Shown one piece after another: positions 43,316 through 51,886 of a stretch of 64,000 bases of DNA. The notes beneath the pieces were generated by a model. It had not been told where the DNA came from, searched no databases, and saw only the letters and a program-made list of their open reading frames with translations. A program made the position numbers and the translations under genes. The DNA comes from Pantoea sp. Its GTDB lineage: Bacteria > Pseudomonadota > Gammaproteobacteria > Enterobacterales > Enterobacteriaceae. Location of the stretch: the NCBI RefSeq assembly GCF_028283705.1, contig NZ_JAPWKD010000024.1, positions 1-64,000 of the forward strand, given 5' to 3'. Every line of letters begins with the position of its first letter. Position 1 is the stretch's first letter.

Positions 43316-43379
43316 GACATAAAACATTGCGTAGGAAATTTAGTTAGATCGTATTTGACTGGAAACTGCCGGAGAGAAC

Positions 43380-44543
43380 ATGCGTATCCTTGACGTTGTA
43401 GAAATTACCAAGCCTATTGCTTCCCCTATCCGTAACGCTTACATCGATTTCAGCAAGATGACGGCCAGCCTGGTCGCCGTTGTGACAGACGTTGAGGTAG
43501 ACGGACGTCGCGTAGTGGGATACGGCTTCAACTCTAACGGCCGTTACGGTCAGGGCGGCCTGATCCGTGAACGCTTCCGCAACCGTATCCTCGAAGCCGA
43601 ACCAGAAAGCCTGTTGAACGCCAAAGGCGACAACCTGGATCCGCATAAGATCTGGGACGTCATGATGAGCAACGAAAAACCGGGCGGTCACGGCGAACGT
43701 TCAGTTGCGGTGGGTACGCTGGACATGGCCATCTGGGATGCAACCGCAAAAATTGCTAACAAGCCGCTGTTCCGCCTGCTGGCAGAAATGAAGGGCGTTG
43801 AGGCTAACCCGCGTGTTTTTGTCTACGCGGCGGGCGGTTACTATTACCCGGGTAAAGATCTGAGCGCGCTGCGCCAGGAGATGCGCGGCTATCTTAATCG
43901 CGGCTATAACGTGGTGAAGATGAAAATCGGTGGGGCGTCTCTGGAAGAGGACCGTCGCCGTATTGAGGCCGTCTTGGAGGAAATTGGCAGCGAAGCGCGT
44001 CTCGCCGTTGACGCCAATGGCCGCTTCGATCTGGAAACCGGTATTGCCTATGCGAAAATGCTGCGTGACTACCCGCTGTTCTGGTACGAAGAGGTCGGTG
44101 ACCCACTGGATTACTCCCTGCAGGCCGCGCTGTCAGAGTTCTATCCGGGCTCAATGGCCACGGGTGAAAACCTTTTCTCCCATCAGGATGCGCGAAATCT
44201 GCTGCGTTATGGCGGCATGCGCCCGGACCGAGACTATCTGCAGTTTGACTGCGCACTGTCTTATGGTCTGGTTGAATATCTGCGCACGCTTGATGTGCTT
44301 GAGCAGTTTGGCTGGTCACCGTCACGCTGTGTCCCTCACGGTGGTCATCAGATGTCCCTGAACATTGCCGCAGGCCTTGGCCTAGGTGGCAATGAAAGCT
44401 ATCCCGATCTGTTCCAGCCTTACGGCGGTTTCCCTGACTCGGTGAAGGTAGAAGATGGCCATATCATCATGCCGGAACTGCCTGGTATCGGTTTTGAGGG
44501 TAAATCAGACCTCATCAAAGAAATGCGCGCGCTGGCTGAATAA
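43380..44543 (+). CDS. tarD: D-tartrate dehydratase (enolase superfamily)
   Basis: 387 residues, the length of characterised TarD. Nearly all TarD signatures are present: ITKPIASPIRNAYIDFSKMT, RYGQGGLIRERFRNRILEA, the KxK motif in YNVVKMKIGGA, metal ligands in LAVDANGRFD, YEEVGDPLD and ATGENLFSH, and the catalytic His in CVPHGGHQMS. It removes water from D-tartrate to give oxaloacetate in the cytoplasm. First gene of the operon. Confidence 0.9.
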   Translation: MRILDVVEITKPIASPIRNAYIDFSKMTASLVAVVTDVEVDGRRVVGYGFNSNGRYGQGGLIRERFRNRILEAEPESLLNAKGDNLDPHKIWDVMMSNEKPGGHGERSVAVGTLDMAIWDATAKIANKPLFRLLAEMKGVEANPRVFVYAAGGYYYPGKDLSALRQEMRGYLNRGYNVVKMKIGGASLEEDRRRIEAVLEEIGSEARLAVDANGRFDLETGIAYAKMLRDYPLFWYEEVGDPLDYSLQAALSEFYPGSMATGENLFSHQDARNLLRYGGMRPDRDYLQFDCALSYGLVEYLRTLDVLEQFGWSPSRCVPHGGHQMSLNIAAGLGLGGNESYPDLFQPYGGFPDSVKVEDGHIIMPELPGIGFEGKSDLIKEMRALAE

Positions 44544-44579
44544 GTCTCTGCTGACATCTCGTCTTGCTTAATTTAATGA

Positions 44580-44604
44580 CGCCCTTCCGCGATGCGGAAG
44601 GGCG
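44580..44604 (+). other. Intercistronic hairpin after tarD
   Basis: CGCCCTTCCGC-GAT-GCGGAAGGGCG, perfect 11-bp stem in the tarD-FAH spacer, without a T-run. Likely sets different transcript levels for tarD and the downstream genes or protects the tarD mRNA. Confidence 0.65.
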
Positions 44605-44619
44605 TAGCGGGAAAAATGT

Positions 44620-45465
44620 ATGAAGCTTTTAAGTTATCTGACGCCTGAAGGATATAAAAGTTACGGTATTTTACAGGGTGAGGGAGTTATTGACCTGAGA
44701 AGCCGGACAGATATTGATACTCCCGATTTGAAAAGTTTTATCAGAGAAAAAGGGATCGCAGCAGCTGACGAATATATCAGCTATGAGCCGGATTATCAGC
44801 TTTCTGATATTACCTTCCTTCCTGTTATTGAGAATCCGGGAAAAATACTTTGCGTCGGCATGAATTATCAGGCCAAACGCACTGAATTTAGTATTACTTC
44901 GGATGCGCCTACCATATTCATCCGGTTCTCAGATTCTCAGACCGCTCATCTGGGCAACATCGTGAAACCTGCGCTGAGCGATCAGCTCGATTATGAGGGT
45001 GAGCTTGTAATCATAATCGGAAAATCCGGCCTAAATATCGCTGAGCAGGACGCTGCAGAATACATAGCGGGCTATTCCTGTTATATGGATGGTTCCGTGC
45101 GTGACTGGCAGCATACCTGGTTCACTGCCGGCAAAAACTGGAGCAAAACAGGGGGGTTCGGTCCCTGGCTGGTGACGAGTGATGAGGTCCCCGATCCGCA
45201 AAAGCTTCAGCTAAAAACCTGGCTTAATGGTGAAATTGTTCAGCAGGACAGTACAGCTAATATGGTTCATCCAATAAGCAAAATTATCAGTTATATGAGT
45301 ACCTTTACACAGCTGTCCCCGGGTGATGTTATTTTGACAGGCTCACCAGGCGGTGTTGGTCGTTCACGTAATCCGCAGGTATTTCTTAATGACGGCGATG
45401 TTATTGAGGTTGAAATTGAGTCAGTCGGTCGCCTGACTAATTACGTCGTTGCAGCTTCAAAATAA
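44620..45465 (+). CDS. Fumarylacetoacetate hydrolase-family protein, probable oxaloacetate-handling enzyme
   Basis: 281 residues with the FAH C-terminal domain: KILCVGMNYQAKRTEF, metal-binding Glu residues in DYEGELVIIIGKSG, AGYSCYMDGSVRDWQ, SKTGGFGPWLVT and LSPGDVILTGSPGGVG. FAH-family enzymes include acylpyruvate hydrolases, oxaloacetate decarboxylases and oxaloacetate tautomerases. Beside TarD, which makes oxaloacetate (first as the enol), a decarboxylase or tautomerase role is most likely. Confidence 0.82.
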   Translation: MKLLSYLTPEGYKSYGILQGEGVIDLRSRTDIDTPDLKSFIREKGIAAADEYISYEPDYQLSDITFLPVIENPGKILCVGMNYQAKRTEFSITSDAPTIFIRFSDSQTAHLGNIVKPALSDQLDYEGELVIIIGKSGLNIAEQDAAEYIAGYSCYMDGSVRDWQHTWFTAGKNWSKTGGFGPWLVTSDEVPDPQKLQLKTWLNGEIVQQDSTANMVHPISKIISYMSTFTQLSPGDVILTGSPGGVGRSRNPQVFLNDGDVIEVEIESVGRLTNYVVAASK

Positions 45466-45550
45466 TAAAAATATTTTATCTGACTGATATTTAAAAGGAC
45501 CTGAAATCAGCATTTCCTCCCCTACATCTGTTCTAAATGAGGAAGTTATC

Positions 45551-46894
45551 ATGAGTGATAATGCTCTTAAAGGTAATACGCTTATCGGGAAAAAACGCTG
45601 GACAATAATACTCCCGGCCGTGTTTATCATGTATACCATTTCTTTCTTTGACCGCGTGAATATAGGCATGGCGCTGCCCCATATTACGGCCGAGATGGGG
45701 CTCAGCCCGGTAGAAGCTGGCTGGCTTGGCGGTGCATTTGCATGGGGCTACGTGGCGACGCAGTTTACCGCTGGCTGGCTGGCGCTTCGCTTTGGATCGC
45801 GAAGAATAATTGGCGTCAGCCTGTTTCTTTTTGGTGCCTGCGCCATGCTCACGGGTCTGACGCGTAACTTTGGTGAACTGGTTGCCATCCGTTTCTTCCT
45901 GGGACTTGCTGAAGGGCCGATTCAGGCAGCAACGGCGATGTTTCTGGCACAGTGGTTTATGAAGCCAGAAAGGGGACGCGCTTTTGGTATCTGGAACCTC
46001 AGCCTGGGGGCCGGTGCGTTTCTGGCCGGTCCAATATCGGGCTGGATCCTGGCACATCATGACTGGCGCATGATGATGGTCATTGAAGGGGCACCCGCGT
46101 GGCTGTTCTGCATCATCTGGTTTTATCTGGTACCTAAAAGTATTCAGTCTGCAAGCTGGCTCAGCGCCGAAGACCGGGATCATATCCAGAAAGACCTGGC
46201 GGCTGAGCAGTCAAACTATGTGAAGGAGAAATCTGACCCGTGGTGGACCATTCTCAAAATACCGGCACTCTGGCTGATGTTAATCGGCTATTCCCTGCAC
46301 AGCATGCTGGTATACGGCTTTACGCTCTGGCTGCCGACAGCACTTAAGGGGTATGGAACGCTCACTGAATTCATGGTCGGTCTGATCAGCGGAATGCCTT
46401 TCCTGATGACCATGGTGGGCATCTGGTATATCACCCGGCGGTCAGATAAATACAACCAGGAACGGCGGCTGCATGCCGCTATTCCCACCGTGTTGTGCGG
46501 TATCGCGTTGTCAGCCGCAGCCTTTGTTCCGCTGTCTTATTACTGGGTGCAGATAGCCCTGTTCATGTTTGTCGGCCTGACAATGAAGATGCTTGTGCCG
46601 CTGGTTTACGTCCGGTTGACGGAAATCCTCCCGACAAAGAAAGCGGTCCCTGCGGTGGCATTTGTAGGTGCATGCAGCAACTTTATTGGTCAGTTTGGCG
46701 GACCGCTTGTTGCCGGCTACCTGAAGCATCTGGGGGGCGGTACTGACATGACGCTCGCATGGAGCGTGCTGGGTCTGTTCTCAGTCGTGGGGGGCATACT
46801 GTTTGCCCTGGCCGTGGGGCGTGAGGAGAGCGTCTGGGACATCAGGCAGGCATTCCGGGCTTCTTCCCGCAGGACGATTTCCGCGCGGGAATAA
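45551..46894 (+). CDS. MFS transporter, anion:cation symporter type (probable tartrate uptake)
   Basis: 447 residues, 12 hydrophobic segments. Start supported by GAGGAAG. Family marks: FFDRVNIGMALPHI in TM1, GGAFAWGYVATQFTAGWLALRFGSRR, RFFLGLAEGPIQAATAMF. This ACS group carries organic anions such as tartrate, phthalate and glucarate. Placed in the tartrate operon, so uptake of tartrate is the natural guess. Confidence 0.87.
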   Translation: MSDNALKGNTLIGKKRWTIILPAVFIMYTISFFDRVNIGMALPHITAEMGLSPVEAGWLGGAFAWGYVATQFTAGWLALRFGSRRIIGVSLFLFGACAMLTGLTRNFGELVAIRFFLGLAEGPIQAATAMFLAQWFMKPERGRAFGIWNLSLGAGAFLAGPISGWILAHHDWRMMMVIEGAPAWLFCIIWFYLVPKSIQSASWLSAEDRDHIQKDLAAEQSNYVKEKSDPWWTILKIPALWLMLIGYSLHSMLVYGFTLWLPTALKGYGTLTEFMVGLISGMPFLMTMVGIWYITRRSDKYNQERRLHAAIPTVLCGIALSAAAFVPLSYYWVQIALFMFVGLTMKMLVPLVYVRLTEILPTKKAVPAVAFVGACSNFIGQFGGPLVAGYLKHLGGGTDMTLAWSVLGLFSVVGGILFALAVGREESVWDIRQAFRASSRRTISARE

Positions 46895-46971
46895 AACGCA
46901 GAACCTGCCCCTGCGCATGGGGCAGGCAGACATTTTTATAATCAGGGACGTTTATTAATCAGGAGTGCGAT

Positions 46972-47811
46972 GTGAGGTTATATATCAGAGAGTCTTTGGC
47001 GGCATATACAGGCACCGGGCACGTACTCCGGCGGGAAGAGCAGGTCAGAATTAATCAGGCTATTGGATCCTGTGGATTTTCAATGCTCAATCTTGGTGCC
47101 TATCTCTCTGGTGCGAATGAAGAAGAAAAAGGTGCAACAGTGTTCGCTGTTCGGAACACCAGAAAACTCTCACGTACTGAGTACTGCATCACAATAAATG
47201 ACGAAGCAGGGGCCGGGTTTGCGATAGCTAACGAAATAAGCAATGCCTCACTGGTTATGTCGGTCAGTGAAACCATGAATGTCCGCCGGTTTGGTATCAG
47301 TCGCACGGAATCGTTCCGGCAGTTGCAGGCGGCGGCGGCAGTGCTTAAAAGCGGCGGGATCGTAACCGATTTGCAACTCTCGACCGTGTTCGGCTGTCCT
47401 TTTGAAGGCAAAATGAACGATGGCTTAGTACTACAGCTTATCGACTACTTCTGTCTGCAGGGACTAGACGGCGTTACGCTTCGCGATTCATCGGGTTCTG
47501 CTTCGCCGGCAGAAATGTCTGCGCTGTGTCGCCGTCTGCGGCAGGACTATCCCCACCTGACTGTTACCCTTCATCTGAGCGATGCGACCGGGCGAGCTGC
47601 ACAAAATACCTGCGCAGCTGCTGGCGAAGGCGTGACACGTTTTGGTCTGACTGGCAGAGAACTGGCTGTACCGGGAAGTATAAATATGAAGCATCTGATT
47701 GAAAAGTCGCTAAAGTATATCGCAGAAGTTGAACATTATGGTTTTACAACGGAAATTGATACTGAGAAGCTCAGTCAAGTGAGTGAACATGCGTTGCTCA
47801 CTGAGGCTTAA
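46972..47811 (+). CDS. HMG-CoA-lyase-like protein with altered catalytic motifs
   Basis: 279 residues from a GTG at 46972 with AGGAG six bases upstream. The order of motifs follows HMG-CoA lyase and related TIM-barrel metallolyases: SETMNVRRFG, LSTVFGCPFEGKMNDG, LDGVTLRDSSGSASPAEM, LHLSDATGRAAQNT. But key positions differ: the N-terminal RDG-Q motif is replaced by ESLAAYTGTGHV, the HxH metal pair reads HLS, and the catalytic-Cys loop GLGGCP reads GLTGRELAVPG. So a classic lyase reaction is unlikely. It may act on a tartrate-derived compound or have a non-catalytic role. Confidence 0.7.
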   Translation: MRLYIRESLAAYTGTGHVLRREEQVRINQAIGSCGFSMLNLGAYLSGANEEEKGATVFAVRNTRKLSRTEYCITINDEAGAGFAIANEISNASLVMSVSETMNVRRFGISRTESFRQLQAAAAVLKSGGIVTDLQLSTVFGCPFEGKMNDGLVLQLIDYFCLQGLDGVTLRDSSGSASPAEMSALCRRLRQDYPHLTVTLHLSDATGRAAQNTCAAAGEGVTRFGLTGRELAVPGSINMKHLIEKSLKYIAEVEHYGFTTEIDTEKLSQVSEHALLTEA

Positions 47812-47856
47812 CTGCTAAAGATTTAAACCAAATCTAACTCATTTTAGGAAAAAAAT

Positions 47857-48042
47857 ATGCCAGAAATAGTTATTAATCTTGCTGCCGGGCGTGACAAAAA
47901 GCAAAAAGAAAAACTTATGCAAGAAGTTTTTATCGCAGTCAAGAAAAGCCTGGACGTGAAGGATGAATACATTGTCATTTCTCTGAACGAGACTCCCAGA
48001 GATAACAAATCTCGCGGTGGAAAATTGTTCAGCGAAGAGTGA
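47857..48042 (+). CDS. 4-oxalocrotonate tautomerase-family protein
   Basis: 61 residues starting MPEIVINLAAGRDKKQK; after Met removal the catalytic Pro1 is exposed, and Arg in the AAGR segment matches the family. Last gene of the operon. Likely speeds enol-keto conversion of a 2-oxoacid such as the enol of oxaloacetate released by TarD. Confidence 0.85.
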   Translation: MPEIVINLAAGRDKKQKEKLMQEVFIAVKKSLDVKDEYIVISLNETPRDNKSRGGKLFSEE

Positions 48043-48239
48043 CTCGAAATCCAAATCTGCTGCGGAAGATTAATACGTTAACGCCGTGGCAGTTTGAATT
48101 AACGTGAAGATTACTTTGATTGTGCATAACTTTTCCATTTTTTTTGGCTATCCAGTATAAAGTTGATATAGCATTACCCCCCTCCCCCGACATCTGTCCA
48201 TCTTAACATTTTTGGGCTACCGTTCTGGCCTGTCCTTGG

Positions 48240-48569
48240 TTATGTATAATAGTAATCTTTGTTGTGCAGTTCATCCTTACAGTCAGAAAGAGCAATTGAA
48301 ATTTTTGAGAAGCCGATTGAATTTTCATGTTGACCACTATGTCTGATATTCAGTAATGAGCTATTTCCCCGGGCGAAAATAACATTAATTGCTATAGAGA
48401 ACGCCATGAAACCGCCAAAGAAATCTAATAGCATTGCCATGTGCTTTATTATTTTATTTGTATCGACAACCCAGACAGTCAGGTAAAGAACAAGCGTGTC
48501 CGGGTTGATCTTCAGAAACGTTGCTGCTAAACATCGGATGATACGCACAATAAATGAATGAACGGTCAT
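48240..48569 (-). CDS. Weak candidate: small membrane-type protein
   Basis: 109 residues, hydrophobic stretch MLLDFFGGFMAFSIAINVIF in the middle, N-terminal FIVRIIRCLAATFL. AT-rich, no relatives known to me and no neighbour in the same direction. It may be a chance frame. Confidence 0.3.
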   Translation of the reverse strand: MTVHSFIVRIIRCLAATFLKINPDTLVLYLTVWVVDTNKIIKHMAMLLDFFGGFMAFSIAINVIFARGNSSLLNIRHSGQHENSIGFSKISIALSDCKDELHNKDYYYT

Positions 48570-48624
48570 TCATTGTGAGCTATGAATGAATTTTACGCAA
48601 GATTGAATCCATTCCGGTAATAGA

Positions 48625-48692
48625 GTGTGCCTGATACCCTGAATCACTTAAAAGTGTAACCCTCAGGGTTCGAATGACTCTATCTGGCACAC
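48625..48692. repeat. Nested inverted repeat
   Basis: GTGTGCCTGATA (48625-48636) pairs with TATCTGGCACAC (48681-48692) with one mismatch; inside, CCCTGA (48637-48642) pairs with TCAGGG (48663-48668). No gene attached. May be the fused ends of a lost element or a protein-binding dyad. Confidence 0.45.
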
Positions 48693-49520
48693 AGCGGACA
48701 TCATGTAATACTTACTCGATGCGGATCAGGCGGGCGAGCAGTGCGCAGCCTGCCCTTGAATGCCGCGTGAGCGGCATGGAGGCGCCAGATCATGTAACTT
48801 ATGACTCAGAAGCCAATCGGCGCCGAATGCCCGGCGTAGCCGGTTTCTGACCGATATATACTACGAATCCATCCCCTGCCCTGATTAGCCCAAACCAACT
48901 TTCAGCAATGAAGAAGTTTATGTAACCCCTTTTAACCCCGGTGAGCGGGCTTTACGGCGCTTGCGACGTAAAGGGCGTGATTTCCGGGGCCTTGGCGGCG
49001 GCAGCTTGCTGCTGACGCTTAGGGGGGTGTTCATCATAACGTTCAGCGACAGGCACGGAACTTAACACGGTAGCTGTCAGTTGCGCGCGGTGACCGGATA
49101 AGCAAGTGTTCCTCTGAATATGTGCCCTGCCACTCTGCCAGAAAGGTAACCAGCTATGCGTTCATCCCTTTTCCTCCCGCACTGCCAGAACAGTGCCAGC
49201 GCAGTGCCACAGGAAGTACCAGCGAAAACTGATATCAGCATCAGGGGTGGCATCGGCGAGCGCGAGCGTGGTCAGCTCCGTGGCCGTATCCTCAAAATCA
49301 TCCGTAATCCAGATGTGACCAACGCAGGGTGGTGCGGGAGAACGTTGCAGACATCTGCGCCGTGCCGCCACAACAGACCTGCAGCAGGTGAGCAAAAATG
49401 TTCAGCAAGACTGCCCGGCATCAGGTGAGGTTGGGAAGGTGTGGGTGAATGCTGTCTATAGGTACTTCCTATTAGCGTGATAGTTAGCACGATCACAATA
49501 CCAGCATTTATTGTTAACAT

Positions 49521-49548
49521 GATAATAGTTACTATAGTTATCATTATC
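49521..49548. promoter_or_regulatory. Near-palindromic operator before the DUF1471 gene
   Basis: GATAATAGTTAC followed by TATAGTTATCATTATC: a 28-base near-palindrome centred about 63 bases upstream of the start codon. The GATAAT/ATTATC arms recall Fur-type sites but the centre differs. Probable operator of the stress gene downstream. Confidence 0.5.
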
Positions 49549-49597
49549 ACATCGAAAGCAAACACGCTTTCCACCATACAAACTAAGGAACAAGACC

Positions 49598-49813
49598 ATG
49601 AAAACCATTAAAGCAATGACCATCGCCGCCGCAGCCGCTCTTTCTCTGATGTCAGCAGCCAGCTTCGCTCAAAGCATTTCTGTTACCGCTGATACGCTTG
49701 ATGGAGCAGAAGCTCAGATCGCCGCTCAGGCCGCGCAGCATGGTGACCAGTATAAAATCACCGAAGCTAACACCAATAACCGTGTGCACATGACTGCTGA
49801 ACTGTACAAATAA
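49598..49813 (+). CDS. DUF1471 periplasmic stress protein (YdgH/BhsA/McbA family)
   Basis: 71 residues: signal peptide ending SAASFAQ, then a mature part of about 48 residues, SISVTADTLDGAEAQIAAQA and ITEANTNNRVHMTAELYK, typical of DUF1471. These small enterobacterial proteins respond to acid, peroxide, metal or biofilm conditions. AAGGAAC upstream of the start. Stands alone with its own terminator. Confidence 0.88.
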   Translation: MKTIKAMTIAAAAALSLMSAASFAQSISVTADTLDGAEAQIAAQAAQHGDQYKITEANTNNRVHMTAELYK

Positions 49814-49843
49814 CGGATGGTCGCAAAAGGAAGTGCCGGAAGA

Positions 49844-49867
49844 GGTCGCCCTATGGGCGGCCTTTTT
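49844..49867 (+). terminator. Terminator of the DUF1471 gene
   Basis: GGTCGCCC-TAT-GGGCGGCC followed by TTTTT, 30 bases after the stop codon. Confidence 0.85.
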
Positions 49868-50051
49868 CGCATCTAAGCTCCTCTGAAATCGCATCACTCA
49901 CCCTGTTTTTCCGGCACAGGGCCTTTGTGCCGGGACGAAGAGGAGCGAAGCGACATCATTTAGAGAAAAAATAGCCCGGGAGTCAGGTACCTGAACCGTT
50001 AGTTCCTTTAAACATGCAGACACCTCTTGTCATTCCTCTGAAGTTAAATAA

Positions 50052-50071
50052 CACTGTACGCATAAACAGTA
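50052..50071 (+). promoter_or_regulatory. LexA box of the umuDC operon
   Basis: CTGTACGCATAAACAG has the CTGT-N8-ACAG LexA core, 21 bases upstream of the chosen umuD start. It shows SOS control and argues against the longer ORF start at 50014, which would be upstream of the operator. Confidence 0.88.
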
Positions 50072-50091
50072 GTTATTTTGAGGTAGATACA

Positions 50092-50592
50092 ATGCATCGC
50101 ACAGCCAGAGGCAGGGAAGAACAAGGGGCTACGGAACACGTGCCCGCTCGCCATACAGACGCTCCTGACCTTAAAATTCTGCAGCTGGCAGAAAACCGGA
50201 TCCGGCTGGCCATCCCCTTCTTTGCCGATACCTGTGCTGCCGGTTTTCCCAGCCCGGCCGCCGATTTTGTTGAATCGGAGCTAGACCTTAATGAGCTTTG
50301 CATTCACCGTCCCGCAGCCACTTATTTTGTCCGGGCAAGCGGTAACAGTATGGAGGAACTGGGGCTTTTTGACGGGGATGTCATGATCGTTGATCGGGCT
50401 GAAGAAGCAACCCACGGTGCCATTGTTATTGCTGAAGTGAACGGTGAGTTCACCGTCAAACGCCTGCAGCTGCATCCAGTACTGGCACTGCTGCCAATGA
50501 ACAGAGCCTATCCTGTGATTTATCCAGAATCGCTGCAGCTGATGGGCGTAGTCACCTGGTTCTTTCACAGTACCCGGGCCCGCCGGAGGTAA
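50092..50592 (+). CDS. umuD: UmuD-like subunit of a plasmid Pol V (MucA/ImpA/RumA type)
   Basis: 166 residues from the ATG at 50092 with GAGGTAG upstream. Self-cleavage site A50-G51 (DTCAAGFPSP), catalytic Ser86 in RASGNSMEE and Lys123 in TVKRL. RecA-stimulated cleavage gives UmuD', which joins UmuC for error-prone repair. Stop lies next to the umuC start. The N-terminus is about 20 residues longer than E. coli UmuD. Confidence 0.9.
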   Translation: MHRTARGREEQGATEHVPARHTDAPDLKILQLAENRIRLAIPFFADTCAAGFPSPAADFVESELDLNELCIHRPAATYFVRASGNSMEELGLFDGDVMIVDRAEEATHGAIVIAEVNGEFTVKRLQLHPVLALLPMNRAYPVIYPESLQLMGVVTWFFHSTRARRR

Positions 50593-50594
50593 TC

Positions 50595-50831
50595 ATGCCT
50601 ATGTTTGGACTGGCCGACGTTAACAGCTTTTATGCTTCCTGCGAGGCGATTTTCAGGCCTGACCTCCGCGGTAAACCGGTGATCGTCCTGTCAAATAACG
50701 ACGGCTGTGTGATCGCACGCAACGCATCCGCGAAAAAAATAGGCATTCCTATGGCTGCACCCTGGTTCCAGATAAAAAATCGGGATTTTCCTGAGAAAGT
50801 TCATGTATTTAGTTCTAATTATGCGCTTTAG
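50595..50831 (+). pseudogene. umuC: umuC 5' fragment, cut by the Tn554-like transposon
   Basis: Encodes MPMFGLADVNSFYASCEAIF through VHVFSSNYAL and then hits a TAG formed at the transposon junction. This is the Y-family polymerase N-terminus with the first catalytic Asp (ADVN). The rest of the gene resumes at 59789 on the other side of the insert, so UmuC is not made. Confidence 0.93.
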
Positions 50832-50901
50832 TAAGTTAAGTGGAATGCAACATTAGCTGAGTAAACTTTGAGCAGCACAACTGCTGACAGAGGTGAATGC
50901 A

Positions 50902-51885
50902 ATGCTGATCCCACCGAATGAACACGTCCTGTTGCTGGCAGAGCGCTGGCTGAAACTGTTATCCGATCTGGGCCGGGCGCAGGCCACACTTTCCGCCTAC
51001 CGCGGTGCCCTCCGCCATTATTTTGCGTTCTGCAGCCAGCGCAGTATCGAACCTGAACAGGCCCGGTTTGAAGACCTGGCCGCGTACATCAGCCCGCAGC
51101 TGCCCGGCATGCCTTTTCCTGCGGCCAGCGCCACGCTTCAGCTTCGCCTGTCTGCAATCCGCCTCTGGTATGACTTTCTCATGTACCTGGACCTCTGCAC
51201 GGTCAATCCGCTGCCCCGATCCGGCACGCCCGGCATGCTGAATTCCGGCCGGGGACTGGTTCCCCGCGTCGTCAAGCTGCCGCGCATTCCTGACGACGCA
51301 GAGTGGCAGTCTTTTCTCTTTCACGCCGCCGCTTCCCCGCTGCGTGACCGCCTGATGCTGACATTAACCTACTATGGTGCGCTGCGGCGGTCTGAAGTCA
51401 CCTCGCTGAGTATCGAAGACTTAGACTTTGCGCACCGTCTTATCCGCATCCGGGCAGAAACCACCAAGAGCCGTCGTGAGCGGATTGTCTGTTACAGCCC
51501 GGCCGTCACGCCCGTGCTGGCGGCCCATCTCATGCAGATGAAGCGGAACGGAATTACCCGGGGAGCCCTGTTCCGTTCCGCATCCGACCGGAATCAGGGC
51601 GCGCCGCTTTCATTCTGGACCTGGAGCAAAACGGTGCGGAAATGGGCGCTGGATTCCAGGATGCCGGACATCTCCACCCATACCTTCCGGCACCTGCGAC
51701 TGACGCATCTGGCCCGCGCGGGCTGGAAGCTGCACGAACTTGCGACCTACGCAGGACACCGGGATCCGGCGACCACCCAGATTTATATCCACCTGTCGGG
51801 CCGCGATCTTGCTGCCAGGATGGCCGGTGCGATTGAGATGGCAGATATCAGGATGGCGAACCTCATTTTCAGCCAGGAGAAATAA
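50902..51885 (+). CDS. tnpA: Tyrosine recombinase, TnpA-like of the Tn554 family
   Basis: 327 residues from the ATG at 50902 (AGAGGTG upstream). SAM-like N-terminal domain (ERWLKLLSDLGRAQATLSAY) and catalytic domain with Arg in TYYGALRRSEVTSL, HTFRHLRLTHLARAG, AGHRDPATTQIYIHLS with the Tyr nucleophile. Directly followed by the second recombinase. Confidence 0.9.
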   Translation: MLIPPNEHVLLLAERWLKLLSDLGRAQATLSAYRGALRHYFAFCSQRSIEPEQARFEDLAAYISPQLPGMPFPAASATLQLRLSAIRLWYDFLMYLDLCTVNPLPRSGTPGMLNSGRGLVPRVVKLPRIPDDAEWQSFLFHAAASPLRDRLMLTLTYYGALRRSEVTSLSIEDLDFAHRLIRIRAETTKSRRERIVCYSPAVTPVLAAHLMQMKRNGITRGALFRSASDRNQGAPLSFWTWSKTVRKWALDSRMPDISTHTFRHLRLTHLARAGWKLHELATYAGHRDPATTQIYIHLSGRDLAARMAGAIEMADIRMANLIFSQEK

Positions 51886-51886
51886 C

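Larger units (their letters stand above)
48043..49520. other. Mostly non-coding stretch between the tartrate operon and the DUF1471 gene
   Basis: About 1.5 kb. It holds one weak candidate gene (48240-48569), the nested inverted repeat at 48625-48692, and GC-rich DNA at 48720-49430 with short frames on both strands that lack start signals. It may be decayed insertion DNA. Confidence 0.45.

Noticed and set aside
49162..49428. Opposed ORFs in the GC-rich stretch before the DUF1471 gene
   Set aside because: They overlap each other on both strands, without start signals or known motifs.
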